This document shows, in pieces, positions 1-7,876 of a stretch of 20,786 nt of DNA. The stretch is taken from NCBI GenBank assembly GCA_964345695.1, contig CAYFSC010000037.1, positions 1 to 20,786 of the forward strand. The letters are read 5' to 3'. The notes under the pieces were generated by a model that worked only from the letters and a program-made list of their open reading frames with translations, did no database searches and was not told where the DNA came from. The stretch comes from CAYFSC01 sp964345695 (GTDB taxonomy: Bacteria > Bacteroidota > Rhodothermia > Rhodothermales > Salinibacteraceae). The first letter of the stretch is position 1. The number at the start of each line of letters is the position of its first letter. The position numbers and the translations under genes are program-made.

Positions 1-1229
1 TCGGTGGAGGTTCCATCGGGCATGGGCGTCGGCACGTAGGTGCCTTCCTGCGCAGCCCAGCTAAACGACATGCCCACGAGCGAGGCGATCATCGGATCGG
101 TGGAGGTTGTCTCCGTGTCGAAGGCGTACCGGTCCTGCTCGGCCAGGTGGGCGGCGAAGGCCTCGAGGTCCTCGCGATTCTGCAGAAACCCGTACGTGAC
201 CGCGTCTGGGTCGAGCTCCTGAACCGCCTCGTAGGGACCAAAATCGAACTCGAGCGCTGGATCGGTGTCTTCGCCGTCACTACCGACGGCCTCTTCGTCC
301 GGCAGGTCCGTCCGTTCGTCGCTCAGGTCGAGCCGATCGAGGAGCGACTCGAACTCGAACTCGTGGAAGAGATGCCGGAGTGCGTCTTCGTCTGGATTGT
401 TGCAGCGCAGCTGATGCCAGTCGAGATTGATGTCGACGTCCGTCTTGATGCGCACCAGCGTCTTGCTGAGGCGGGCGTCGTCGGCGTGCTCCTGCATGCC
501 CTCCCGAGCGCGCTTGCCAGAGAGGTCGTCTGCATGGTCGATGAGGTTTTCGACCGAGTCGTACTCGCGCAGAAGCTTCTGTGAGGTCTTTTCCCCGATC
601 CCATAAACCCCCGGGATGTTGTCGGAACTGTCGCCCATGAGCGCCAGCATATCGATGAACTGCACGGGCTCCAAGCCGTGCTCCTCGCGGAAGCTCTCCG
701 CCGTAATCGTTTCAAAGTCCTGATCGCCGCGGGCGGGCTTGAAGATGGACGTGTGCTCCGAGAGCAGTTGCTTGAAGTCCTTGTCCGGCGAGACGATCAC
801 GACCTCCGCGCCGTCCTTCTCCGCGTCTTTGGCCAGCGTGCCGATGACGTCGTCGGCCTCTACGCCGCTGATCTCCACGACCGGGATGTCCATCGCCCGC
901 ACGATCTCCTTGATGCGAGGCAGGTTTTCGAGCAACTCCTCGGGCGGCGGATCGCGATGCGCCTTGTATTCCTCGTAGATCTCATCGCGGAAGGTGCCCT
1001 CCTCGTCCATCGCGTCGAACACGACCGCCACGTGCTCGATGCTGTGGTCGTCGATCAGCTTGATCAGGGAGTTTGTGAAGCCGTAAGCCGCGGACGTGTT
1101 TTGGCCTTTCGAATTGATCAGCGGTCGGCTGATGAAGATGTAATGCGCGCGATAGGCGAGCGCCATCGCGTCAATCAGGTACAGCGTGTTGTCGGACTCA
1201 GGGCCCGGATCCGTCGGAATCGATTCCAT
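1..1229 (-). CDS. polA: DNA polymerase I, N-terminal part (cut by window edge)
   Basis: DNA polymerase I fills gaps and removes RNA primers in replication and excision repair. About 409 N-terminal residues are visible, read from ATG at 1229 towards the window edge with no stop. The 5'-3' nuclease (FEN-like) domain is complete: LIDAMALAYRAHY near residue 18, VVFDAM, EADDVIGTLA, VIVSPDKDF and the helix-hairpin-helix block GDSSDNIPGVYGIGEKT. A linker with DEEAVGSDGEDTDP leads into the 3'-5' exonuclease domain. Its first motif, FDTET (Asp371, Glu373), is intact, so proofreading may be active. The polymerase domain lies outside the window. The ATG sits just before the first beta strand of the nuclease domain; no Shine-Dalgarno site precedes it. 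The gene is divergent from the htrA-type gene across 204 bases that probably hold both promoters. Identity is very secure. Confidence 0.97.
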   Translation of the reverse strand, partial: MESIPTDPGPESDNTLYLIDAMALAYRAHYIFISRPLINSKGQNTSAAYGFTNSLIKLIDDHSIEHVAVVFDAMDEEGTFRDEIYEEYKAHRDPPPEELLENLPRIKEIVRAMDIPVVEISGVEADDVIGTLAKDAEKDGAEVVIVSPDKDFKQLLSEHTSIFKPARGDQDFETITAESFREEHGLEPVQFIDMLALMGDSSDNIPGVYGIGEKTSQKLLREYDSVENLIDHADDLSGKRAREGMQEHADDARLSKTLVRIKTDVDINLDWHQLRCNNPDEDALRHLFHEFEFESLLDRLDLSDERTDLPDEEAVGSDGEDTDPALEFDFGPYEAVQELDPDAVTYGFLQNREDLEAFAAHLAEQDRYAFDTETTSTDPMIASLVGMSFSWAAQEGTYVPTPMPDGTST

Positions 1230-1433
1230 GCGGCTGGGTAGGTACGTGGTGACAGAAATCCAAAAGCTTCTATGGAACCGGACCGCTTGGGTTCGGGCGG
1301 GCCGCTCCCGACTCTCCACGCTCTTGTGACGTGTCGTGGGGGCGATCGCTTGGGCGCCCCACCGTAACAGGCGCGGGGGTCTCACTACGCATTCGTGCGT
1401 GCGTGCGACTGCTCTCCGACCCGACCCCGCCTC

Positions 1434-2846
1434 ATGTTTCGACGTGTTTGTGTTGCCGCCCTCCTGCTTTTCATCCCCTGGCTTGTTCTGGCACAGGAGC
1501 GCCCGGCCTCCGAGAAGCAGGATGGGATGATCCGGTCCAGCAACAGCTTCCAAGAGCTGGCCCGCGAGGTACGGCAGGCCATCGTTCAGGTGAAGGTGCG
1601 CAGCTACGGCGGTCTGCGATCCGCAGGCCAGGGGAAGGCCTCGCTCTCCGAAAAGCGGAGCACCGGATCCGGCTTTTTCGTGGACTCGACCGGGTACATC
1701 GTCACGAACGCTCACGTGGTGGCCGGCGCCAATCAAGTTCGCGTGCAGATGGCGTCGCCGCCGCCCCCGCCGCCCGGGGAATCCTCGATCCTGCGACGCC
1801 GAGGCAAGCTGCTGGACGCGGAGGTCGTGGGGATGGACACCGAAACGGATGTTGCGGTCTTGAAGGTGCCCGGTTCGGGATACCAAGCCCTGCCGTTCGG
1901 CAACTCGGATAGGCTGCGTAGCGGGCAGCTGGTGTTTGCCTTCGGCAGTCCGATGGGCCTCCAGAACTCGGTGAGCATGGGCGTGGTGAGCGCTACGGCC
2001 CGCCAACTGCGTCCCGGCGACCCGATGATTTATGTGCAGACCGACGCCTCCATCAACCCGGGCAGCAGCGGCGGACCGTTGGTCAACACCCGTGGTGAGG
2101 TGGTCGGTATCAACACGTTCATCGTGTCGGAGTCGGGGGAGAGCTCCGGCCTCGGGTTCGCCGGCCCGAGCAATATCGTGGAAGACGTGTACCGCCAGAT
2201 TCGTGAGCACGGCCGGGTGCGGCGCGGTGTCATCGGCGTCCATGCGCAAACACTGACGCCCGAGCTGGCCGATGCGCTCAACATCGACGGGCCCTATCGT
2301 GTGATTCTCAGCGACGTCTATCCGGGGAGTCCGGCCGAACGTGCGGGACTGCGTCCGGGAGACATCATCACCCGGCTCGATGGCGAGCCCATGAACAACG
2401 GGCGCGAGCTTGACGTGAACCTGTATGGCGACCTCGGATCCCTCGCCCAGTTGGAGGTCGTTCGCGGCGACTCGACCTTTCAGACAAGCGTGCGGGTGGT
2501 GCAGCGCAACGATCCGCAGGCGCAGTTTGCAGAGATGGCCGATCCCGCCGATCACCTCATCGATCCTCTCGGCATCCTGGCTTTGCCGCTCACCGATCGC
2601 GTCTCGAAGCTCGTGTCCAACCTTCGTCTGCCCTCGGGCGCGGTGGTGGCCGCAAGCAATCGGCCTCCGGCGCCCTGGGGCGACCGGCTGAAGCCAGGCG
2701 ATGTCATCTACACGATCGACGGGCAGCGCGTCAAGGGCCCGTCCGCGCTCCGGTCGATGCTTGAGACGAAGGATCCGGGGTCTCGCATCGTCGCGCACGT
2801 GCTGCGAGATGGAACGATGCAGTACGTCGTGCTGCTTGTGGAGTGA
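1434..2846 (+). CDS. htrA: HtrA/Do-type periplasmic serine protease with two PDZ domains
   Basis: Trypsin-like (S1C) protease that degrades or refolds damaged envelope proteins in the periplasm. It has 470 residues from ATG 1434. This start places a classic signal peptide at the N-terminus (MFRRVCVAALLLFIPWLVLA, then Q). An in-frame GTG at 1395 would add 13 residues ahead of the signal and is less likely. The catalytic triad is visible as His94 (TNAHVV), Asp139 (TDVAVLKV) and Ser212 (NPGSSGGPLVN). PDZ1 follows at about residues 265-360 (YPGSPAERAGLRPGDIITRL) and PDZ2 at the C-terminus (RLKPGDVIYTIDGQRV). A proline run (SPPPPPPG) near residue 105 lies in a surface loop between the catalytic His and Asp. 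The upstream sequence is C-rich with no Shine-Dalgarno site. The family call is secure. DegP versus DegQ/DegS cannot be decided, although two PDZ domains argue against DegS. Confidence 0.95.
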   Translation: MFRRVCVAALLLFIPWLVLAQERPASEKQDGMIRSSNSFQELAREVRQAIVQVKVRSYGGLRSAGQGKASLSEKRSTGSGFFVDSTGYIVTNAHVVAGANQVRVQMASPPPPPPGESSILRRRGKLLDAEVVGMDTETDVAVLKVPGSGYQALPFGNSDRLRSGQLVFAFGSPMGLQNSVSMGVVSATARQLRPGDPMIYVQTDASINPGSSGGPLVNTRGEVVGINTFIVSESGESSGLGFAGPSNIVEDVYRQIREHGRVRRGVIGVHAQTLTPELADALNIDGPYRVILSDVYPGSPAERAGLRPGDIITRLDGEPMNNGRELDVNLYGDLGSLAQLEVVRGDSTFQTSVRVVQRNDPQAQFAEMADPADHLIDPLGILALPLTDRVSKLVSNLRLPSGAVVAASNRPPAPWGDRLKPGDVIYTIDGQRVKGPSALRSMLETKDPGSRIVAHVLRDGTMQYVVLLVE

Positions 2847-3209
2847 GTGCGACGAAAGCATGGGGGCGGAATCGGGCCTCTCACACTGTGCACTCGGGGG
2901 CGTCGACGCAACCTGCGGGACGCGTCGCGGGAGACGGACTTTCGAAAGGCTTTCTCGGCGCCTTTGGACAACGGGTACCCCACCGACCCGAGACCTCGAA
3001 GTTTTATTGCAATAACGGTTTTACCGTCCGGAACTCCCTCTTCCATTCGCAACGGACGCGGACGGGGCTACCGTCTCTCTCGGGGCTCCGCTCTGGGGAC
3101 GTCGACGCACAGACTCCGCACCGCGTCTCCGTCTCTTCATCCTTCGTCGAACAAATCCTGGGGTTGCGACTTCATCGTTGCCCATCGTTCACAACGACCT
3201 CCGTACTCC
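2847..3209. other. Intergenic region, 363 bases, no gene supported
   Basis: This stretch lies between the htrA-type gene and the HAD phosphatase, both on the plus strand. The HAD reading frame stays open through it, but its translation is Arg/Thr-rich and unlike any domain, so it is read as untranslated. The only distinct element is an AT-rich island with two small inverted repeats at 3004-3027, in otherwise GC-rich DNA. No RNA gene or clear terminator was recognised. Confidence 0.6.
3004..3027. promoter_or_regulatory. AT-rich double palindrome, possible operator or promoter element
   Basis: A perfect 12-base palindrome (TTATTGCAATAA, 3004-3015) is immediately followed by a second inverted repeat with 5-base arms and a TTT centre (ACGGT-TTT-ACCGT, 3015-3027). 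Together they form an AT-rich island about 180 bases before the HAD phosphatase start. The symmetry is seen directly. A role as a regulator-binding site or promoter for the downstream gene is inference; no clear -35/-10 or Bacteroidota-type -33/-7 pair could be assigned. Confidence 0.3.
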
Positions 3210-3902
3210 ATGAAGTTGCTTCTTTTCGACATCGACGGCACGCTTTTGATCTCGCAGGGAGCAAGCCGACGTGCGGTTGAATCGGCCCTCTCGGGCCACG
3301 TTGGCACTTCCATCTCTCTTTCCGACGTTTCCCTCTCCGGACGAACGGACTGGCAGATCATCGAGGAGGTGCTCGAGGTGCACGGCATCGCCCCGACCGA
3401 CGCCACCGTCGAGGCGGCCCTGCACGCCTACGCGGACGCGGCTGCCACCACGTTCGACACGCACTCTGTCGAGATTCTCCCTGGCGTGCAGAAGTTGATC
3501 GATCGGCTCCACCACCGGTCGGACGTGCAGCTGGGCCTCGTGACGGGAAACGTCGAACCGATGGCGTACGCCAAGCTCGGAGCCGTCGACCTCGACACGT
3601 TCTTTCCCTTCGGAGCGTTTGGCAACGACCACGCCGACCGCTCGCGCCTCCCCCCGCTCGCTCTGGAGCGGGCGCGCTCCCATGCCGGCCACGCGTTTGA
3701 GGGACGTCACGCCGTCGTGATCGGCGATACGCAGCACGATATCACCTGCAGCCGCAGCATCGATGCGACTTCAGTGGCGGTGTGCACAGGCCGCTATTCG
3801 CGCGACGACCTTTCGCCCCACGATCCCGATCACCTTCTCGACGACCTGCGCGACACCGATGCCGTGCTGCAGCGCTTGCTTCCGGAGAACGGACGCGGAT
3901 GA
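3210..3902 (+). CDS. HAD-superfamily hydrolase, phosphoglycolate phosphatase-like
   Basis: A 230-residue phosphatase of the haloacid dehalogenase superfamily, with an Asp nucleophile and Mg-dependent phosphate-ester hydrolysis. Motif I is FDIDGTL with nucleophile Asp7 and acid/base Asp9. Motif II is the Thr of VTGN near residue 113. The motif III basic residue is probably an Arg in LERARSH. Motif IV is GDTQHD with Asp173 and Asp177. A helical cap lies between motifs I and II (about residues 20-90), as in the Gph/PGP subgroup. ATG 3210 is chosen because the first beta strand follows at once; the frame stays open upstream but that part looks noncoding. Substrate cannot be told: phosphoglycolate, a sugar phosphate or a nucleotide are all possible. 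It converges on the quinone oxidoreductase gene, with 63 bases between the stops. Confidence 0.9.
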   Translation: MKLLLFDIDGTLLISQGASRRAVESALSGHVGTSISLSDVSLSGRTDWQIIEEVLEVHGIAPTDATVEAALHAYADAAATTFDTHSVEILPGVQKLIDRLHHRSDVQLGLVTGNVEPMAYAKLGAVDLDTFFPFGAFGNDHADRSRLPPLALERARSHAGHAFEGRHAVVIGDTQHDITCSRSIDATSVAVCTGRYSRDDLSPHDPDHLLDDLRDTDAVLQRLLPENGRG

Positions 3903-3942
3903 AGGCGACCGCAGCGGTCTGCTTCCCGTGGCGCAGCGCAAA

Positions 3943-3958
3943 GGCCGGCGCGCCGGTC
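3943..3958. terminator. GC hairpin between convergent genes, possible bidirectional terminator
   Basis: A perfect palindrome CCGGCGCGCCGG (3945-3956) extends by a G-U and a G-C pair into a 6-base-pair stem with a CGCG loop. It lies between the stops of the convergent HAD phosphatase and quinone oxidoreductase genes. There is no T-run on either side, so it would be an atypical intrinsic terminator. In DNA this GC-rich it may simply be chance. Confidence 0.25.
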
Positions 3959-3965
3959 GAGCGGA

Positions 3966-4946
3966 TCACGTCACGCGCAGCACGATTTTCCCGGCGTTCT
4001 CGTTGGCTTCCATGCGTCGGTGCGCGTCCGCGACTGCGGTCCAGTCGAGCGTCGAGTCGATGACCGGCCGGAGCGTTCCATCTACGAACGCAGGCAGCAC
4101 GTCGGACGCGAACTCCTGAGTGAGCTGTATCTTGTAGTCGAGGCTGCGGTTGCGCAGGGTGGTGGCAAGCAGGTGGACGCGCTTCGCCATCAGATCGCGC
4201 AGGCTGACCGACTCGACGGTGCTCCCGCCGAGCGTGGCGAGCTGAATGATGCGTCCGTCCATAGCCAGCGCCTCGACGTTCGACGCGAAGTACGGCGCCC
4301 CGATGAAGTCGAGAATGATGTCGACGCCGACGTGATCGGTGAGCGCGTTGACTCGGTCGGCGAAGTCCTCGGTTTCGTAATCGATCGTGGCCGCGGCCCC
4401 GAGCTCCCGACACAAGTCGTGCTTCGGCGCCGAGGCCGTGATGTACGGCACGGCCCCCACCTCGCGTACGAGCTGGATCGTCGCGGTGCCCACGCCGCTC
4501 GCCCCGGCATGGATGAGCACGTGATGGTCGGGCACGATGTCGCCGAGCCAGTGCAGCGCCTGATAGGCGGTAAGAAACACCTCCGGGACGGCCGCGGCCT
4601 CCTCCATCGAAAGGCCGGGCGGGATCGCCATAAGCAGATCGGTGTGCGTCACCGTGTACTCGGCATACCCGCCGCCGGCGAGCAGACCAAATACCCGGTC
4701 GCCTTTGTTCCAGTCCACAACACCTGGCCCGGTTTCGACCACCGTCCCGGCACACTCCAGGCCCATAATTTCTGAGGCACCGTCAGGCGGCGGGTAGTGT
4801 CCGCGCCGCTGAAAGGTATCGGCGCGGTTGAGGGCCGTGGCATGAATCTGGACGAGGACCTCTTTGGCCTGGGGAGACGGGGTGGGCACCTCTTCGATGG
4901 AGAGATGCTCAGGATCGCCTTCTTCAGTAACGACAACGGCGCGCAT
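3966..4946 (-). CDS. Zinc-independent NAD(P)H quinone oxidoreductase, PIG3-like MDR family
   Basis: A medium-chain reductase of the quinone oxidoreductase branch, 326 residues, expected to use NADPH to reduce quinones or other electrophilic carbonyls in the cytoplasm. The N-terminal GroES-like domain carries LNRADTFQRRGHYPPP and GLECAGTV, a signature I associate with the TP53I3/PIG3 group. The Rossmann domain begins near residue 143 with HAGASGVGTATIQL, and EVGAVPYITASA follows. Zinc-binding Cys residues of alcohol dehydrogenases are absent, as expected for this branch. ATG 4946 (MRAVVVTEEG) matches the usual N-terminus; an in-frame TTG at 4973 is less likely. The gene lies 80 bases downstream of the hydrolase-OsmC fusion on the same strand, and the pair may form one detoxification operon. 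Family call is secure; substrate unknown. Confidence 0.92.
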   Translation of the reverse strand: MRAVVVTEEGDPEHLSIEEVPTPSPQAKEVLVQIHATALNRADTFQRRGHYPPPDGASEIMGLECAGTVVETGPGVVDWNKGDRVFGLLAGGGYAEYTVTHTDLLMAIPPGLSMEEAAAVPEVFLTAYQALHWLGDIVPDHHVLIHAGASGVGTATIQLVREVGAVPYITASAPKHDLCRELGAAATIDYETEDFADRVNALTDHVGVDIILDFIGAPYFASNVEALAMDGRIIQLATLGGSTVESVSLRDLMAKRVHLLATTLRNRSLDYKIQLTQEFASDVLPAFVDGTLRPVIDSTLDWTAVADAHRRMEANENAGKIVLRVT

Positions 4947-5026
4947 AGAGACCGTGCGGGTTGGTGGATGCAAAAACGGACGATCGACGTTCGGCGGTTT
5001 CTTCTCCTGTCTTCATAGCACAGGGC

Positions 5027-6277
5027 TCAACCGCCCTGCCCGGAAACCGGCGGCTCGTTCGCGAGCGACGAGACGACGTTGATCTCGTTGTGCAGCGTGC
5101 GGTGCACAGGGCACTTGTTGGCAATCTCCAGGAGCCGCTGACGCTGCCCGTCATCGAGATCGCCGCGCACCTCGATCTCGCGGGTGATTCGGTCGATCTT
5201 TCCCTCCTCTTTCTCGCAGTCCTCGCAGTCCTCCGCGTGGACCTTGGCGTGCTCTAGGCGAACCGTCGCTTCCCGCAAAGGCCACTCTTTGCGATCAGCG
5301 TACATGCGCAGGGTCATGCCCGTACACGAGCCGAGCGCAGCAAGGAGCAGGTCGTACGGTGTCGGTCCTGTATCGGTGCCACCGATGTCTGTGGGCTCGT
5401 CCGCCACGAAGGCGTGTGTTCCGGCCTGGATCTGGGTCCGGTAGCCGTCGCCGGTTTGGGTGCGGACCGTGCCGTGATCGATCTCGTGGTCCTGCGGCTC
5501 GTCGGTGGCCGAAGGCAGGTTGACGTACTTCCGCGCCCAGGCGCCAATGACGGCCCCGACGTACCGCGAGTCGGCTTCGTCCATGAGCAGATGGTCCGCC
5601 TGGTCGAGGGAAACGAAGCTCTTGGGATGCTTGGCCGCCTGGAAGATTTTGGCCGCGTTGTCGACCCCAACGACCTGGTCTACCGGCGAGTGGAAGATCA
5701 TGAGCGCGCGGTCCAGCGCCTCGATGGCGGCTTCCATGCGGGTGGCGGCGAGGTCATCCACGAACTGCTTGGTTACGGTGAAGGTGCGCCCGGAGAGCGT
5801 GACCCGGGCCTCCCCTCGTTCTTCAATGGTGTCGATGGAATCTTCGAAGTGCTGCGATACGTGTTTGGGATCGAACGGCGCCCCCACCGTGGCAACGGCC
5901 CGTGTGCTCTCGATGGAGGAAGCGGCCTGCAACACCGCCGCGCCGCCGAGCGAGTGGCCGATCAAGATGGAGGGAGCTTCCAGCTTCTGGCCCATGTATT
6001 GGGCCGCCGCCACAAGGTCCTCTACGTCGGTCGAAAAGGTCGTCTCCGCGAAGTCGCCTTCGCTCTCACCCAGACCGGTAAAGTCGAAGCGGAGCACTGC
6101 AAAGCCCTGGTCGGTGAGCGCCCGACTGATGTTGCCGACGGCCTTCAGGTTTTTTGAACACGTAAAGCAGTGGGCAAACAGCGCGCAGGCAATCGGCTGG
6201 TCGCCATCGGGAAGGTCGAGGCGCGCCGACAGCCTGTTGCCGCGCGGATTTTCGAAGGTGACTTTCTGGAATTGCAT
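5027..6277 (-). CDS. Bifunctional alpha/beta hydrolase - OsmC family fusion protein
   Basis: A 416-residue fusion. Residues 1 to about 250 form an alpha/beta hydrolase with nucleophile Ser109 (GHSLGG), probable Asp200 (SPVDQVV) and His229 (QADHLL). The oxyanion region is AHCFTCSKNL near residue 35. Residues about 275-416 form an OsmC/Ohr-like domain with the two redox Cys of the fold, Cys318 (LGSCTGMTLRMYA) and Cys389 (NKCPVHRTL). A further close Cys pair (DCEDCE) sits near residue 355. OsmC proteins reduce organic hydroperoxides; the hydrolase may free acyl groups or target the substrate, which is inference. The same domain order is known in many bacteria, so the fusion itself is not new. 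ATG 6277 precedes the first strand directly and has no Shine-Dalgarno site. The quinone oxidoreductase follows 80 bases downstream, probably co-transcribed. Confidence 0.94.
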   Translation of the reverse strand: MQFQKVTFENPRGNRLSARLDLPDGDQPIACALFAHCFTCSKNLKAVGNISRALTDQGFAVLRFDFTGLGESEGDFAETTFSTDVEDLVAAAQYMGQKLEAPSILIGHSLGGAAVLQAASSIESTRAVATVGAPFDPKHVSQHFEDSIDTIEERGEARVTLSGRTFTVTKQFVDDLAATRMEAAIEALDRALMIFHSPVDQVVGVDNAAKIFQAAKHPKSFVSLDQADHLLMDEADSRYVGAVIGAWARKYVNLPSATDEPQDHEIDHGTVRTQTGDGYRTQIQAGTHAFVADEPTDIGGTDTGPTPYDLLLAALGSCTGMTLRMYADRKEWPLREATVRLEHAKVHAEDCEDCEKEEGKIDRITREIEVRGDLDDGQRQRLLEIANKCPVHRTLHNEINVVSSLANEPPVSGQGG

Positions 6278-6422
6278 AAGCGGTCGGGGTCGGGGGTTCG
6301 GGCGCGGGTGAGAACAACGAGGCTCCCGTCATTGCGGGCGCACCGTTGCGTGAGAGGATTTCAAGATAACGACGTGGACCGATGGATCCAGAACGGCCCA
6401 GGATCGACACGCGAAATTCGTC

Positions 6423-7208
6423 TCATTCTCGACCGGTGGCGCCGGCGATGGGCGCGACTCTGAACGAAAACTCGCGTGTCCGTCCCGGAACGCCCTGCTC
6501 GTAGGTGCGCTCTGCAAAGGTCACCCGACCGTCACGGTCGATCAGGAGCGCAGTCGAGCTACGGGTGCCGTATTCCTCGCTCTGGATGAAGATGGGCGAC
6601 AGCATGGCTTCGGCCTCGGGCCCCACGCCGGTGTCGGGAAGCTGCGACGGATCGGCTTGCACGCGGTCATCCAGCAGGTCCAGCAGCCGATGGACGCTCA
6701 CCCCGTCTTCCACCACAGCGTCCAGCTTCTGCTTCCCCCGCGCGACCTTCGGCCAGGAGGTGTTCAGGAGGTGGTTGCTCAATCCATGCGTGCCTGGCGA
6801 CACCGAGCGCACACCGCCGTCGCGGTTGGACACGTAAGCGCAGGTGTGCAGGTCGCCCGCGAGAAGGTTGAACCCATTGTACTGGTTGGCGCGGGTGGCA
6901 ACGTCGCGCAGATAGGCGTGCGGCCCCTGCGAGCCGGTCAGGAAGTCCGACACCAGATGGCCGCGGGAGGGCGCATCCGGCATGTAGGTGTCGGGGTCGC
7001 GGTAGTTGGTCACGGTGGCCCAGCGTCCGTCGCGCGTGACGCCCAGCCAGGTACCGCCCGCCTTGTCGTCGCGGCCCGCCAGGACGTGTGGCGCCGCGTC
7101 CCAGAAGTGGGCCGGCGTCGTAGGCCGACTGTAGAACTCATCCCGGTTTCCGGCAAAAATGAGCCGATACTGCGGATGGGCGTCGTATCGAAAGGCGATC
7201 AGGCACAT
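6423..7208 (-). CDS. NRDE family protein (TANGO2/DUF833-like)
   Basis: A 261-residue member of the NRDE family, named for the motif seen here as AGNRDEFYSRPT near residue 20. Start ATG 7208 gives MCLIAFRYD, with Cys2 exposed after Met removal. Cys2 is the residue proposed as N-terminal nucleophile in this Ntn-hydrolase-like fold. Other family blocks visible are VLAGRDDKAGGTWLGVTRDG and TNYRDP. The C-terminal part has SSTALLIDRDGRVTFAERTY. The family includes animal TANGO2, linked to haem and lipid handling, but bacterial substrates are not established. The frame stays open upstream to an ATG at 7265, which would overlap the methyltransferase gene and bury Cys2, so the shorter form is preferred. 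It is the last gene of a five-gene minus-strand run. Confidence 0.88.
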   Translation of the reverse strand: MCLIAFRYDAHPQYRLIFAGNRDEFYSRPTTPAHFWDAAPHVLAGRDDKAGGTWLGVTRDGRWATVTNYRDPDTYMPDAPSRGHLVSDFLTGSQGPHAYLRDVATRANQYNGFNLLAGDLHTCAYVSNRDGGVRSVSPGTHGLSNHLLNTSWPKVARGKQKLDAVVEDGVSVHRLLDLLDDRVQADPSQLPDTGVGPEAEAMLSPIFIQSEEYGTRSSTALLIDRDGRVTFAERTYEQGVPGRTREFSFRVAPIAGATGRE

Positions 7209-7257
7209 GTGGACGGCAGCACGTCGGGGGCAGAGACAGGGATGAGGCGAGGCGGTC

Positions 7258-7836
7258 TCATCCATTCGAGCGACGTTCGATGGCGAGCAGGTGCGGCGGG
7301 TCGTCCTGGTTCAGGGGACGCGTCGCAGTGGCGCGGTACGTCTCGGCCGGCAACGCGTTGGCCCAATCGCGCACCGCTTCGGTTTCCGCCCGGCCGCCCT
7401 CGTGACCGGTATACAGCACGGCCGTGATGACGCCGCCGTCACGGAGGAGATTGCACGCATGCTCAAGCGCTTGCAGGGTGGTGTCCGGCTGCGTCGTGAT
7501 GGTGTGGTCGCTTCCGGGCAGGTAGCCCAGGTTGAAGGCAACCGCACCAATCTCGCCGTGCAGCGACGACGGGATGTCGCGGTCCATTCGCTCGTGCCCG
7601 CCATGAATGAGGGTGACCCGATCGACGTGCAGGGAATCCTCCATTCGTTCGGCGGCGCGGGCCAGTGCCTCTTCCTGCACATCGAAGCCAAACACCCGCC
7701 CGTTGGGGCCCACACAGTCGGCAAGGAACGCCATGTCGTGTCCGTTTCCGACCGTGGCGTCGACGGCCACGTCGCCGGGTGCGAGCGCCCCGGCCAGAAT
7801 CAGGTGTGCCTGCTGAAGAATCGAGGGAATGGCCAT
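7258..7836 (-). CDS. mnmM: YtqB/MnmM-like class I SAM-dependent tRNA methyltransferase
   Basis: A 192-residue Rossmann methyltransferase that closely resembles Bacillus YtqB as I remember it. Matching blocks are GDVAVDATVGNGHD (SAM-binding motif I, residues 21-34), GFDVQEEAL, the family-specific FNLGYLPGSDHTITT, and NQDDPPHLLAIE near the C-terminus. YtqB has been assigned as MnmM, which methylates the aminomethyl group of 2-thiouridine derivatives at tRNA wobble position 34; the transfer of that function here is inference from similarity. ATG 7836 makes the distance to the GNGH motif equal to that in YtqB. An ATG at 7854 and a TTG at 7884, which overlaps the yqeY stop, are alternatives. It lies 40 bases after yqeY and 49 bases before the NRDE gene, in the same direction. 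Confidence 0.85.
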   Translation of the reverse strand: MAIPSILQQAHLILAGALAPGDVAVDATVGNGHDMAFLADCVGPNGRVFGFDVQEEALARAAERMEDSLHVDRVTLIHGGHERMDRDIPSSLHGEIGAVAFNLGYLPGSDHTITTQPDTTLQALEHACNLLRDGGVITAVLYTGHEGGRAETEAVRDWANALPAETYRATATRPLNQDDPPHLLAIERRSNG

Positions 7837-7876
7837 GGGAACGGAATGACGCATCCTCAAGAGTTGCGTGAGGCGG

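Noticed and set aside
1336..1362. GC-rich inverted repeat GTGGGG/CCCCAC around GCGATCGC between polA and htrA
   Set aside because: Short arms in very GC-rich DNA; expected by chance and without a T-run or clear promoter match.
2847..3209. Upstream extension of the HAD phosphatase frame
   Set aside because: The sequence does not resemble a domain or signal, and the HAD fold begins exactly at ATG 3210.
3742..4755. Minus-strand open frame (337 codons) overlapping the quinone oxidoreductase in another frame
   Set aside because: The translation is Arg/His-rich with no domain and lies inside a well-supported gene.
7209..7265. Longer start for the NRDE protein
   Set aside because: It would overlap the methyltransferase gene and remove the family's N-terminal Met-Cys.
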